Shown: positions 1 through 6,819, counted from the stretch's first letter. The stretch: 64,000 nucleotides of DNA from Pseudanabaena sp. M085S1SP2A07QC (GCA_020404895.1 JADBWK010000019.1:62001-126000); one strand, 5' to 3'. Program-made: numbers and translations. Notes: generated from the sequence alone by a model not told the origin.

Positions 1-137
1 GAGATTTAGGCGATCAGGTTTTGTGGGTGTTGAGGGGGCGATCACTGTTTGATTTGAGGGAATAGGCGATCGGGTTTTGTGGGTGTGAGGGGCGATCTTT
101 GTTTTGATTGACTTCAGGATTTTGGCGATCGCAAATG
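1..137. repeat. HIP1-rich spacer block 1
   Basis: G/T-rich spacer made of a unit of about 55-60 bp that alternates a GGCGATCGCTGTTTGATT-like half with a GGCGATCGGGTTTTGTGG-like half, each carrying a full or decayed HIP1 octamer. The same unit recurs between nearly all gene pairs up to 7 kb. The last 31 bases (99-129) are repeated at 661-691 on the other side of hicBA. Confidence 0.85.
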
Positions 138-214
138 ATTCGTCAACCTATAGTAGACTAAGGCAATAACCTGAAAGCAATTTAGGCAAATCAAGATAAA
201 CGAGTTAGTCAAAA

Positions 215-430
215 ATGATTAGAGAATTTAACGTAGTTATCGAAAAAGACTCTGACGGGTATTTTGTCGCCTCAATCCCAAATTTAAGAGGCTGCCATAC
301 CCAAGCAAAATCACTTGATGTCCTCATGGAACGTATTCAAGAATCGGCTGAACTATGCTTGGAATTTGAGCGCCAAGATATTCCATCCCCAGAGTTTATA
401 GGTATACAGAAAATTTTAGTAACCGTATGA
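215..430 (+). CDS. hicB: HicB-family antitoxin
   Basis: Antitoxin of a type II HicBA module. HicB proteins neutralise the HicA ribonuclease and usually repress their own operon. The 71-residue protein shows the partial RNase H-like HicB fold signature near its start (DSDGYFVASIPNLRGCHTQA, residues 12-31) followed by a helix rich in acidic residues. It ends at PSPEFIGIQKILVTV, and no separate DNA-binding domain is visible, so this is the short HicB form. The stop overlaps the ATG of the toxin gene by four bases, so the two are translationally coupled. Here the antitoxin comes first, the reverse of the E. coli order but common in cyanobacteria. Confidence 0.9.
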   Translation: MIREFNVVIEKDSDGYFVASIPNLRGCHTQAKSLDVLMERIQESAELCLEFERQDIPSPEFIGIQKILVTV

Positions 431-651
431 GCAAACTACCAAGTTTGACAGGAAATCAACTAATCAAAGTTCTAGAGAAAATAGGCTTTGATATAGCGCG
501 AGTGAAAGGTAGTCATCATATTCTTATTCATGCTGATGGTAGACGCACAGTAGTTCCAGTTCATTCAGGTGAAGATATCGGAACTGGGCTACTTTCACAA
601 ATTCTAAGAGATTGTCAGATCGCAAGAGATGAACTTAGAGACTTGCTATAA
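427..651 (+). CDS. hicA: HicA-family mRNA interferase toxin
   Basis: Toxin partner of the upstream HicB. HicA proteins have a double-stranded-RNA-binding-like fold and cleave mRNA, using a conserved histidine. The 74-residue sequence has the typical order: TGNQLIKVLEKIGF, then the GSHHILIH strand with the candidate catalytic histidine, then VVPVHSGEDIGTGLL and a C-terminal helix. Length is normal for the family (about 60-80 residues). The pair lies between two copies of a 31-bp direct repeat (99-129 and 661-691, 29 of 31 identical), so it looks like a discrete insertable unit. No damage is visible. Confidence 0.9.
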   Translation: MSKLPSLTGNQLIKVLEKIGFDIARVKGSHHILIHADGRRTVVPVHSGEDIGTGLLSQILRDCQIARDELRDLL

Positions 652-655
652 GTTT

Positions 656-836
656 ATATCTTGTTTTGATTGACTTGAGGATATTGGCGATTAGGTTTGT
701 GGGTTGTGAGGGGCGATCGCTGGTTGATGATGAAGGAATAGGCGATCGGGTTTGATGTGTGAGGGGGCGATCGGGGTTTGATGTTGGGGGAATAGGCGAT
801 CGGGGTTTGTTGGGGGTGAGGGCGGAAATCTCACCA
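656..836. repeat. HIP1-rich spacer block 2
   Basis: About three tandem copies of the spacer unit. The reading frame on the minus strand across it is a translation of repeats, not a gene. It begins with the second copy of the direct repeat that flanks hicBA. Confidence 0.8.
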
Positions 837-844
837 TGCAACTT

Positions 845-1480
845 TTATGATTTACAAATAGCTTTAAGAACTTTAAGAATCTGTATAGAAGGTTCAGACT
901 CGATCAACGATAAAGAAGGGAATAACTGATAGATCGGTGATTCTCCTGCACAGATGCGAATAAACTGAAAATGTAAACCATTTGTTGCTAAACCCCAAAC
1001 CGAAGACTGAGAACGCAAAGACTCATGGGCATAGATTAATAATTGCGGAATTCCTGTAAAAGGTTCAATTCCTGCTTTCTTTGCTTCAACTATCAGCACC
1101 CAAAGTTTAGTTGAATTTTGGACTCCAGACTTTTTAACCGCCAAAATATCATATCTACCAGTAATGCTAGTATCCGCTTCGAGAATATCAATACGCTGAA
1201 TATTTTCTTCTAAAAGTAACTCGATCGCTTGGTTATAGTAACCTGTCAAATTCATCAGAGGCGCAAGAGCAAGAAACTTAATTTGTCCTTCGGAAACTCT
1301 ACCTGACAATAGATACCGCCGAAAATTAGTACAAATCTCGGTTAGTTCTGTTTGCTCAAAATCAGAAATAGATTCCAAATCCAAATAATCAGAAAAAACA
1401 CCCATCTCTCCAGACTCATGGAAGCCTAATAGATGTTGTACGTCTTCAAAATTTAAATTTTTCGCGGCAAGTGTAACCAT
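845..1480 (-). CDS. PD-(D/E)XK nuclease-like protein
   Basis: A 211-residue protein that resembles the stand-alone restriction-enzyme-like proteins found in many cyanobacteria. Its core reads ITGRYDILAV (about residues 105-114), then LWVLIVEAKKAG (about 125-136): an aspartate, a hydrophobic strand, then E-x-K. That spacing matches the PD-(D/E)XK nuclease active site. Residues after this (PQLLIYAHESL, VWGLATNGLHFQFI) fit the fold of type I restriction R-subunit N-terminal domains. No methylase, specificity or helicase partner lies nearby, so a complete restriction system is not supported. It stands alone between two spacer blocks. The function in vivo is unknown; a defence role or a DNA-repair role is inference. 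Confidence 0.6.
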   Translation of the reverse strand: MVTLAAKNLNFEDVQHLLGFHESGEMGVFSDYLDLESISDFEQTELTEICTNFRRYLLSGRVSEGQIKFLALAPLMNLTGYYNQAIELLLEENIQRIDILEADTSITGRYDILAVKKSGVQNSTKLWVLIVEAKKAGIEPFTGIPQLLIYAHESLRSQSSVWGLATNGLHFQFIRICAGESPIYQLFPSLSLIESEPSIQILKVLKAICKS

Positions 1481-1550
1481 ATCAATCTCTTGCTAAATTA
1501 GCGATATTTTCGATCTTAACATCTAAACAATTACTATTGAGGCTCAGTGA

Positions 1551-1637
1551 ATGGCGATCACTGTTTGATTTTGAGATTTAGGCGATTGGGTTTTATGGGT
1601 GGTGAAGGGCGATCGCTGTTTGGTGTGGGGAAATAGT
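1551..1637. repeat. HIP1-rich spacer block 3
   Basis: One and a half spacer units, with GGCGATCACTG, GGCGATTGGG and GGCGATCGCTG cores. It runs directly into the shared leader sequence. Confidence 0.8.
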
Positions 1638-1687
1638 CGATAGATATTTATGAAGAATCATAGAAATTGCGATCGCTAAGAAAGATC
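1638..1687 (+). repeat. Leader sequence shared with the decayed module at 7 kb
   Basis: This 50-base stretch upstream of the Phd-type antitoxin matches 7005-7054 at 46 of 50 positions by eye, including the GAAATTGCGATCGC core. The two copies lie in the same orientation upstream of different modules. It may carry a promoter, or mark a recombination boundary. No clear -35/-10 pair was seen. Confidence 0.7.
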
Positions 1688-1729
1688 AGCTATCATTAAA
1701 TTAGATCTGAATTAAGTGCTTTGACAACT

Positions 1730-2083
1730 ATGATCGAGCTAAAAAATATCCATTCCCTCAGCGACTTCAAGCGCAACGCCAAAGAATTTATTGAACGCAT
1801 TAAATCAACACAATCGCCTATGGTTCTAACCGTTAACGGTAAAGCTGAAGTCGTTGTGCAAGATGCTCATGCCTTTCAAGCAATATGCGATCGGGCAGAG
1901 CAAGCCGAAGCCGAACTTCGCGCCCTAAAACTTGCAACACTACAACAAGATATTAACCTCGGAATTGCACAACTCAAAAATGGTGACTACACCGAATACG
2001 ATTCCGACACATTGCCAACTCTATTAGAAAACATTAAAAATCGTGGTCAAAAACGTTTAGCTCATAAAAATGAATCGATTTAA
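1730..2083 (+). CDS. Phd/YefM-family antitoxin
   Basis: Antitoxin that would bind and neutralise the toxin encoded just downstream and repress the operon. Residues after the start read IELKNIHSLSDFKRNAKEF, the usual Phd/YefM N-terminal DNA-binding region, then SPMVLTVNGKAEVVVQDAHA, the family's beta-hairpin. The long C-terminal tail is charged and would wrap the toxin. I chose the ATG at 1730 over a TTG nine bases earlier because it is a stronger start and agrees with family starts. The gene overlaps the toxin gene by 14 bases. Confidence 0.85.
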   Translation: MIELKNIHSLSDFKRNAKEFIERIKSTQSPMVLTVNGKAEVVVQDAHAFQAICDRAEQAEAELRALKLATLQQDINLGIAQLKNGDYTEYDSDTLPTLLENIKNRGQKRLAHKNESI

Positions 2084-2357
2084 GATATCCCGACAAGCAG
2101 ATCGTGACCTTGAGGATATGTGGGTATATCTCGCTCAAAACGATTCTCTAGCAGCCGATTTATTACTCGCAAAAGTCCTTGACAAGTTTCCTATGCTTGC
2201 ACAGTTCCCAGAGATGGGTAGAAGCAGAAAAGAGCTTGCTGAAGAACTGCGTAGTTTTCCAATCAAGCCATACATTATCTTCTACAAAAGAATGGAAACT
2301 TACATTGAAATTGTTCGTATTCTGCATCAGTCTAGAGATATTGAAAATCAGTTCTAG
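2070..2357 (+). CDS. ParE/RelE-family toxin
   Basis: Toxin of the RelE/ParE superfamily, 95 residues, a normal length. The order is typical: N-terminal strand FKISRQADRDLEDMWVYLAQ, two helices, then FPEMGRSRKELAEELRSFPI, and the closing strands PYIIFYKRMETYIEIVRILH with the terminal basic HQSRD. The retained conserved arginine in the strand-rich C-terminus and the FPEMGR motif favour the ParE branch (gyrase poison) over RelE (ribosomal mRNA cleavage), but this cannot be settled from sequence alone. It overlaps the Phd-like antitoxin gene, so the two are co-expressed. Confidence 0.85.
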   Translation: MNRFKISRQADRDLEDMWVYLAQNDSLAADLLLAKVLDKFPMLAQFPEMGRSRKELAEELRSFPIKPYIIFYKRMETYIEIVRILHQSRDIENQF

Positions 2358-2359
2358 TG

Positions 2360-2480
2360 AAGGGACGATCGCTGTTTGATTTGATATTTAGGCGATCGGG
2401 TTTTGGTGTTGAGAGGCGATCGCTGTTTGGTTTGAGAGAATTGGCGATCAGGTTTTGGGTGTTGAGGGGCAATCGCTATA
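2360..2480. repeat. HIP1-rich spacer block 4
   Basis: Two spacer units starting three bases after the toxin stop. The small plus-strand frame at 2357-2542 is a translation of these repeats. Confidence 0.8.
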
Positions 2481-2557
2481 TTTTCATGAAATTTGATGAT
2501 TTTGCGATCACTAAAGACGCTAAATTTACCAAAGCAGCCTAATTTTTAACTTAGATA

Positions 2558-2869
2558 ATGGAAATACTTACCGACTACCAAAATCGCCAAATTAGGCTAA
2601 CCGAAGAACGCTTACAACACATTCTCGATCATCCAGAAATGGTAGATATGAGATTTCAACTAGAAATAGTGTTGCAAAACCCTGAAGTTGTAAGACAATC
2701 AAGATCGGATAGTAAAGTGTACTTGTACTATCGTTTTTACGAACAAACAATAGTTGGGGCAAAATGGTTATGTGTTGTAATAAAAGATAACTCTGACGAT
2801 GCCTTTATAATTACAGCTTATCTTACAGACAAACTAAAACAAGGATTAGAACTATGGCGCAATTTGTAA
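2558..2869 (+). CDS. Small nuclease-fold-like protein, possible toxin
   Basis: A 103-residue protein. It begins with IRLTEERLQHILDHPEM, a pattern seen at the start of small proteins of the barnase/EndoU/colicin/RelE-like group, in which a histidine and a glutamate sit in the first helix. It then has VYLYYRFYEQTIVGAKWLCV and a C-terminal DDAFIITAYLTDKL. These features suggest a small RNase-like fold. The downstream DUF2283 gene overlaps it by 16 bases, which matches the layout of the other modules around it. A toxin role is inference from fold hints and context; I cannot name the family with certainty. Confidence 0.6.
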   Translation: MEILTDYQNRQIRLTEERLQHILDHPEMVDMRFQLEIVLQNPEVVRQSRSDSKVYLYYRFYEQTIVGAKWLCVVIKDNSDDAFIITAYLTDKLKQGLELWRNL

Positions 2870-3069
2870 AGATTTGGTTCGATCCAGAAGCCGACTTTCT
2901 AGAAGTTCGCTTCTCAGATGAATTGGGATATATGCGAGAAACTGAAAACGACGACCTAATGGAGCGAGTAAACACTAATGGTCAGGTAATTGGCTTTTCT
3001 ATTTTTCAAGTAAGCACTCTTCCCAAAGACAAGCCATTATTTGCTCAACTAGCCGCAGTTTCTAGTTAA
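2854..3069 (+). CDS. DUF2283-family protein, possible antitoxin
   Basis: A 71-residue protein matching the DUF2283 pattern: KIWFDPEADFLEVRF, then an acidic stretch (RETENDDLMERVNTNGQVIG), then FSIFQVSTLP. DUF2283 proteins are small, acidic and mostly of unknown function, and often sit next to another small gene. It overlaps the preceding gene, which implies co-translation. By position and acidity it would be the antitoxin of the pair, but no experiment on this exact family is known to me, so that role is inferred. Confidence 0.75.
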   Translation: MAQFVKIWFDPEADFLEVRFSDELGYMRETENDDLMERVNTNGQVIGFSIFQVSTLPKDKPLFAQLAAVSS

Positions 3070-3081
3070 ACACCAATACGG

Positions 3082-3174
3082 GTAATTACTGTTTGATTTG
3101 AGGGAATAGGCGATCGGGTGTTGGGTGATTAGGGGCGATCGCTGTTTTATTTGGGGGAATAGGCGATTATTCAT
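3082..3174. repeat. HIP1-rich spacer block 5
   Basis: Spacer units with GGCGATCGGG and GGCGATCGCTG cores, lying between the convergent ends of the DUF2283 pair and the RelE pair. Confidence 0.8.
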
Positions 3175-3435
3175 CTAATCATAAACTTCTCTACGATGTC
3201 CGACCTGATGGATAGTGAGGCTTTTTTGTGATTGCGCGATCGCGTAAATAACTCGATAATCTCCAACACGCAGCTTAAAAAAGCTTGATAAATTGCCAGA
3301 AAGCGATAGAGGCGTAATTTGTTCAAAATTCTCGCCTAACCACTTGATTTTACGAGCTATCCGTATTTGATTAGTGCGGTCAATTTTTGCAAGATCGGCG
3401 ATCGCCTCAGAAGTAAAATCAATGCTATAGCTCAT
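3175..3435 (-). CDS. RelE/ParE-family toxin
   Basis: An 86-residue RelE-superfamily toxin, starting MSYSIDFTSEAIADLAKID. Motifs seen: the helix pair with RIARKIKWLGENFEQ, then PLSLSGNLSSFFKLRVGDYR and VIYAIAQSQKSLTIHQVGHR ending in REVYD. The KLRVGDYRVIY and GHRREVYD strings are the hallmark of RelE-type mRNA interferases. An in-frame GTG/TTG extension up to 3519 exists, but the ATG at 3435 is preferred because it overlaps the antitoxin stop in the usual way and gives normal length. Confidence 0.87.
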   Translation of the reverse strand: MSYSIDFTSEAIADLAKIDRTNQIRIARKIKWLGENFEQITPLSLSGNLSSFFKLRVGDYRVIYAIAQSQKSLTIHQVGHRREVYD

Positions 3436-3634
3436 CCCAATTAAGCCCCAAAGATTGCATAGCTTGAGCCGCAGGAATAACAGTTGGTTGATGTTGTTGT
3501 CGTAATAAACGTTCCACAACTGCTGTTTTTAACTTCTTACCTTCATCTAGATCGATATATTCTTCTAGCACTTCAATTACAACTTCACGAACTAGTAAAC
3601 GAAACTGTTCGGTAGTGAGTTCTTTTATTTGCAT
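3425..3634 (-). CDS. Antitoxin partner of the RelE-type toxin
   Basis: A 69-residue protein with an amphipathic N-terminal helix (QIKELTTEQFRLLVREVV), an acidic middle (EVLEEYIDLDEGKKL) and a C-terminus rich in hydrophobic residues. This is the size and charge layout of the small antitoxins paired with cyanobacterial RelE toxins. No DNA-binding motif was recognised. The gene comes before the toxin gene on the minus strand and overlaps its ATG by 11 bases, so identity as antitoxin rests on this arrangement. Confidence 0.75.
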   Translation of the reverse strand: MQIKELTTEQFRLLVREVVIEVLEEYIDLDEGKKLKTAVVERLLRQQHQPTVIPAAQAMQSLGLNWDEL

Positions 3635-3701
3635 AGCACTAAGGATCTAATATTTAGTTTTAACTAATTTTAACTTAGTCATCAATATAAATTAGCAAAG
3701 A

Positions 3702-3868
3702 GATCGCTGTTTGATGTGGAAATGGGCGATCAGGTTTTGTGGGTGGTGAGGGGCGATCGCTGTTTGATGTGGAGATTTAGGCGATCGGGTTTTGGATGAT
3801 GAGGGGCGATCGCTGTTTGATGTGGGAAATAGGCGATCGGGTTTTGTGAGTGATAAGGGCGATCTCAA
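3702..3868. repeat. HIP1-rich spacer block 6
   Basis: Nearly three tandem spacer units, the most regular copy in the window, with alternating GATCGCTGTTTGATGTGG and GATCGGGTTTTG halves. Confidence 0.85.
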
Positions 3869-3870
3869 TC

Positions 3871-4194
3871 TTAAAAGCTTAAATCCATTGCAAAAATGAT
3901 GGCTTTCTTAATTTGTAACATTACATCACTTGGTAAATCTCCCAACTTGCGCTCTAAACGTTCTGTTGGGATAGACCCAATACCTTGAACATTAGCGACA
4001 GATGATTGATTGAGAAACTTCAAGTTAGGACGTACGACCTCATACTCACTATTTCTATACTGAGTCGTCAGAGGAACATAAATCACTAAAACTCTTGGAG
4101 GATTTGTATCATAACGAGAAACAATGACAACAGGACGAGTCTTTGCAGCTATCCCTAAATCCGCTAACCAAACTTCACCCTGTTTAATATTCAT
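3871..4194 (-). CDS. MazF/PemK-family endoribonuclease toxin
   Basis: A 107-residue toxin of the MazF/PemK family; these cut mRNA at short sequence motifs. It starts MNIKQGEVWLADLG and continues TRPVVIVSRYD, the family signature where the arginine after the GEVW strand takes part in catalysis. The VIYVPLTTQ and SVANVQGIGSIPTERL strands are also typical. The 58-residue gene just upstream (4184-4360, minus) overlaps its start and is the likely antitoxin. Confidence 0.88.
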   Translation of the reverse strand: MNIKQGEVWLADLGIAAKTRPVVIVSRYDTNPPRVLVIYVPLTTQYRNSEYEVVRPNLKFLNQSSVANVQGIGSIPTERLERKLGDLPSDVMLQIKKAIIFAMDLSF

Positions 4195-4360
4195 CCAGCA
4201 AATCCAACACTTCTTGTTCCACGGAACGCGATCGCAAAATATCTAACGCATCCCGATCAGCTAAATCAATTATCTCCAAAATGAACTGTCTCGCCAATTC
4301 AGCAACATCTGGTTGCCATCTGGCTAATTTTACATTTAATGTTTGTGCTAAAGTATCCAT
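4184..4360 (-). CDS. Small antitoxin upstream of MazF toxin
   Basis: A 58-residue reading frame read directly from the sequence. It begins ATGGATACTTTAGC and encodes MDTLAQTLNVKLARWQPDVA, then a long helix with LARQFILEIIDLADRDAL, and ends LLDEY. The acidic, helical make-up and an 11-base overlap with the MazF start fit a MazE-like antitoxin. It was too short for simple gene finders. Similar small proteins occur before MazF genes in many cyanobacteria, but I do not recognise a named family. Confidence 0.75.
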   Translation of the reverse strand: MDTLAQTLNVKLARWQPDVAELARQFILEIIDLADRDALDILRSRSVEQEVLDLLDEY

Positions 4361-4409
4361 TTTTACCTTTGCTTAAAGCATCAACCTAATTCAGATTAAC
4401 ATATTTACT

Positions 4410-4510
4410 GAGAGGCGATCGCTGTTTGATTTGAGGGAGTAGGCGATCGGGTTTTGTGGATGGGGAGGGGCGATCGTTGTTTGATTTGAGGGAAATAGGC
4501 GATCGGGCTG
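4410..4510. repeat. HIP1-rich spacer block 7
   Basis: Two spacer units between the two MazF modules, which lie in the same orientation. Confidence 0.8.
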
Positions 4511-4517
4511 TAATTAA

Positions 4518-4847
4518 TTATAAACCTAGCCAAATTCTTAAAGATTGCTCAAGCCTCTCAATATCAACATCACCTAACTTCCCAATAGTCTTAATAACCA
4601 AACTTCTATTTACAGTATAGATACCACGCTTAACTGCTGTAGCAATATTAAGCCCTGCTGTCGCCCATTCAGCAACGACAAACTCTCCATCAAGCAAAAA
4701 GCCTGTTTTGCTAGTTAATGGCACAATTAGAATGTCTTGAGAGCTATGTGGTGCATTGACAATTACAGCAGGACGAACCTTCGCATTAGAAAGATCTGAA
4801 AATGGATATCTAACTAAAATGACGATATTTTTAGAGTAATTCGGCAT
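4518..4847 (-). CDS. MazF/PemK-family endoribonuclease toxin
   Basis: A 109-residue MazF-like toxin, different in sequence from its neighbour at 3.9 kb. Key motifs are ILVRYPFSDLSNAKVRPAVIV (PF-SD-x5-RPAVIV, the strand with the catalytic arginine) and ILIVPLTSKTG. I chose the ATG at 4847 (MPNYSKNIV) because it overlaps the antitoxin gene by 17 bases; the longer frame up to 4928 runs far into that gene. The two MazF modules in tandem are not simple duplicates: their sequences share only the family motifs. Confidence 0.87.
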   Translation of the reverse strand: MPNYSKNIVILVRYPFSDLSNAKVRPAVIVNAPHSSQDILIVPLTSKTGFLLDGEFVVAEWATAGLNIATAVKRGIYTVNRSLVIKTIGKLGDVDIERLEQSLRIWLGL

Positions 4848-5031
4848 AGATATCATCCTCAGTATTATCCCAAACTGCATCAAGAGATGTCTGACTCGCC
4901 CGAAGCCAAAACTCAGACTCATAGTCATCAGAAAGCACAGTCACCAATACCTTTGTTCCTTCTGTTAGGTCTAAAGCCTCTAACAACTCAATTTTTCCTT
5001 TTTGAACAGTAGCCCAAAGAGTTTTTAGCAT
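4831..5031 (-). CDS. Antitoxin partner of the second MazF toxin
   Basis: A 66-residue protein beginning MLKTLWATVQKGKIELLEAL. The N-terminal part, with LDLTEGTKVLVTVLSDDYES, resembles the swapped-hairpin AbrB-like region found in several small cyanobacterial antitoxins, and the C-terminus (DAVWDNTEDDIYAELL) is acidic and would bind the toxin. DDIYAELL endings are common in this group. It precedes and overlaps the MazF-type gene. Confidence 0.78.
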   Translation of the reverse strand: MLKTLWATVQKGKIELLEALDLTEGTKVLVTVLSDDYESEFWLRASQTSLDAVWDNTEDDIYAELL

Positions 5032-5105
5032 ATTCGATACTTGAATGTTACTGATCTGATTGTATTTCGTAGTATATGGTTTTTGCGATCTCGATTGAGT
5101 TTTAT

Positions 5106-5204
5106 TAGTATGCGATCTCTGGTTGATGTGGCAAATAGGCGATCGGGTTTGTGGGTAGGGAGGGGCGATCGCTGTTTAGTGTTGGGGAATTAGGCGATCG
5201 CTAA
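5106..5204. repeat. HIP1-rich spacer block 8
   Basis: Two spacer units between the MazF module and the HEPN gene. Confidence 0.8.
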
Positions 5205-5275
5205 TTTTAACAAAGTAGCATTTTAACTTCAGAAATAAAAGTTTGAGCGTTAGTGATCGCATTTTTCGCCATTAT

Positions 5276-5578
5276 TTAGTCCTCAGTCATATCGGATTCG
5301 TAATCACAAGTTTGTCTAGCATCGTAAGCCTCCCTCAGCAATTCTGCAACGCTTGGAGCTATTTTCCCTGTTTGCACAAAATGTAGACTAAGCATCTTGA
5401 GAACTCCTTTGTGAGTAGAAGTATCCAACCCTTCAGAGAGAAGTAAATATTGAGTCATATAAAACATTGCATAATATGCACGCAATATAGCAGAACGATA
5501 ACGTCCACAATCGCAAAGTAATTTAGCAGTTTCCATATCGTCTTTGGACAAAATCAAGAACTTTGCTAGTTCATTCAT
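5276..5578 (-). CDS. HEPN-domain toxin-like protein, C-terminally truncated
   Basis: A HEPN-family protein: SKDDMETAKLLCDCGRYRSAILRAYYAMFY holds the helix pair typical of HEPN partners of minimal nucleotidyltransferases. Many HEPN proteins are RNases, using an R-x4-6-H motif, which I do not see clearly here. The frame stops at a TAA (5276-5278) after 100 residues, yet the same frame stays open for 22 more codons to a TAA at 5207-5209. That extension reads MAKNAITNAQTFISEVKMLL, which looks like the normal C-terminal helix of the family. So the stop is probably a recent nonsense mutation. It forms a pair with the MNT gene upstream, overlapping by four bases. Confidence 0.82.
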   Translation of the reverse strand: MNELAKFLILSKDDMETAKLLCDCGRYRSAILRAYYAMFYMTQYLLLSEGLDTSTHKGVLKMLSLHFVQTGKIAPSVAELLREAYDARQTCDYESDMTED

Positions 5579-5910
5579 ATCTCAATACCTTCACGCTTAA
5601 CCACTCTTAGAAAAGAAATTTCACCTGCTAAAAACCGAGATTTTGACATGGGGATAATTGAGATTAGTTCATCATATTCCCTCAAGAAGTACCAAAAAAG
5701 AATAGACATTCTTGATCGCTCCTCAACTGTGTTAACAGGATCTGCCAAAACTACCATCACATCAATATCTGATTCAGAAGTAGCTTCTCCTCTTGCATGA
5801 GAACCAAAAAGAATTACCGAAAACAATCTATCTCCATAGAGTTCTACCAGACCAGACTTTAGCTCGTTCAACAAAACAAATAATTGCTTGTTCTTAATAT
5901 TTGTAATCAT
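5575..5910 (-). CDS. mntA: MNT-type minimal nucleotidyltransferase (HEPN/MNT antitoxin)
   Basis: A 111-residue nucleotidyltransferase. The active-site string is FGSHARGEATSESDIDVMVV: GS-x-ARG followed by SDIDV, with the two metal-binding aspartates intact. In studied HEPN/MNT pairs the MNT enzyme modifies the HEPN toxin (AMPylation near its active site) and thereby silences it. The rest (TVEERSRMSILFWYFLREYDELISIIP) is typical of the MNT domain. The gene comes first in the operon. Because its partner appears truncated, the enzyme may now lack its substrate site. Confidence 0.87.
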   Translation of the reverse strand: MITNIKNKQLFVLLNELKSGLVELYGDRLFSVILFGSHARGEATSESDIDVMVVLADPVNTVEERSRMSILFWYFLREYDELISIIPMSKSRFLAGEISFLRVVKREGIEI

Positions 5911-5965
5911 AGATTTAAGGCTAAAGCAAGCATTATCACCACTATTCTAATCTACGATCACTATA

Positions 5966-6190
5966 AAGAGGCGATCGCTGTTTGGTCGGGGAATAGGTGA
6001 TCGGATTTTATGGGTGATGAGGGGCGATCGTTGTTTGGTGGGGAAATAGGCGCTCGGTTTTTGTGCGTGATGAGGGGCAATCGCTGTTTGATGTGGATAA
6101 ATTAGCGATCGGGTTTTATGGGTGGTGAAGCGCGATCGCAGTTTTATGTTGGGGAGATTTGCGATCAGGTCTGTGGGTGTTGAGGTATCC
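5966..6190. repeat. HIP1-rich spacer block 9
   Basis: The longest spacer, about four units, between the MNT gene and the DUF4926 gene. A minus-strand frame of 99 codons across it is a translation of the repeat. Confidence 0.8.
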
Positions 6191-6205
6191 GATCTCGTAA
6201 AAACC

Positions 6206-6466
6206 TTAAGCCGCCACAAGCTCGTACTGCAAAGTAAGAAATTCATTAGATTTCAAATAGGCGATCGCAAACTCACACCCATCAGAATCTGCAAACTCCA
6301 CCAGATAGTGAACCTCTTGATTGTCCTGACGAATATCTACAATCGTACCCACCAAACCCACTGGCAAAGCTGAATTAAAATCATATTCTGCTTCCATCAG
6401 CGAAAGCCTATCTATAGAAATTGGTTTTAGAATGGCGATCGTATCAAGTAACTGTGGAGTTTTCAT
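6206..6466 (-). CDS. DUF4926-family protein
   Basis: An 86-residue protein with the DUF4926 pattern: PQLLDTIAILKPI, LPVGLVGTIVDIRQDN and VHYLVEFADSDG, then a short C-terminal helix. Proteins of this family are small, fold as an SH3-like barrel by prediction, and are often found as the second gene of a pair. It follows the DUF6883 gene with a one-base overlap (TAATG), so the pair is translationally coupled. An antitoxin or immunity role is inferred from context only. Confidence 0.8.
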   Translation of the reverse strand: MKTPQLLDTIAILKPISIDRLSLMEAEYDFNSALPVGLVGTIVDIRQDNQEVHYLVEFADSDGCEFAIAYLKSNEFLTLQYELVAA

Positions 6467-6804
6467 TATTTTTCTCTCTTCAAAAAAGCACTAATCAAAC
6501 GCGGATAACCAGAGTCTATACTAACTTCCCAAATAGTTCTCAGTTCAGTACCTCCTATATTAGGAATTTCCCAATCTACTTTATATTCCCTACCAAATTT
6601 CGTATTACTCTCCTGTACAACTTCACCTTCAACTGCCGCAATTTGAATTAATTTAACCAAGTGATCGGCATCTTGAGACGTGATACCCAACCCAGATTGA
6701 AATACTCTCGCCTTATCTTTACCCTTATCATGGTTGAAGTTTAAGCAATATCCTAAAATTTTTTGCATAGAAATTTCTGGATGATCACCGTTTGGTAATT
6801 TCAT
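6466..6804 (-). CDS. DUF6883-family protein
   Basis: A 112-residue protein that matches the DUF6883 pattern: an N-terminal MKLPNGDHPEISMQKILGYC and the motif FNHDKGKDKARVFQSGLGI, with HDKGKDKARVF as the most conserved string. The C-terminal part, LRTIWEVSIDSGYPRLISAF, is also typical. The invariant His, Lys and Arg and the WEV strand suggest a small RNase-like fold seen at the C-terminus of some polymorphic toxins, but function is not proven. It pairs with DUF4926 downstream; the same two-gene pair is common in cyanobacteria. Confidence 0.78.
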   Translation of the reverse strand: MKLPNGDHPEISMQKILGYCLNFNHDKGKDKARVFQSGLGITSQDADHLVKLIQIAAVEGEVVQESNTKFGREYKVDWEIPNIGGTELRTIWEVSIDSGYPRLISAFLKREK

Positions 6805-6819
6805 AGGCAGGAATAAATA

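Noticed and set aside
635-841. Minus-strand frame of 68 codons
   Set aside because: Entirely translated from tandem spacer repeats, with no start signal and low-complexity protein.
2357-2542. Plus-strand frame of 61 codons
   Set aside because: Translation of spacer repeats after the ParE/RelE toxin gene.
5947-6246. Minus-strand frame of 99 codons
   Set aside because: Translation of the longest spacer block; low-complexity protein.
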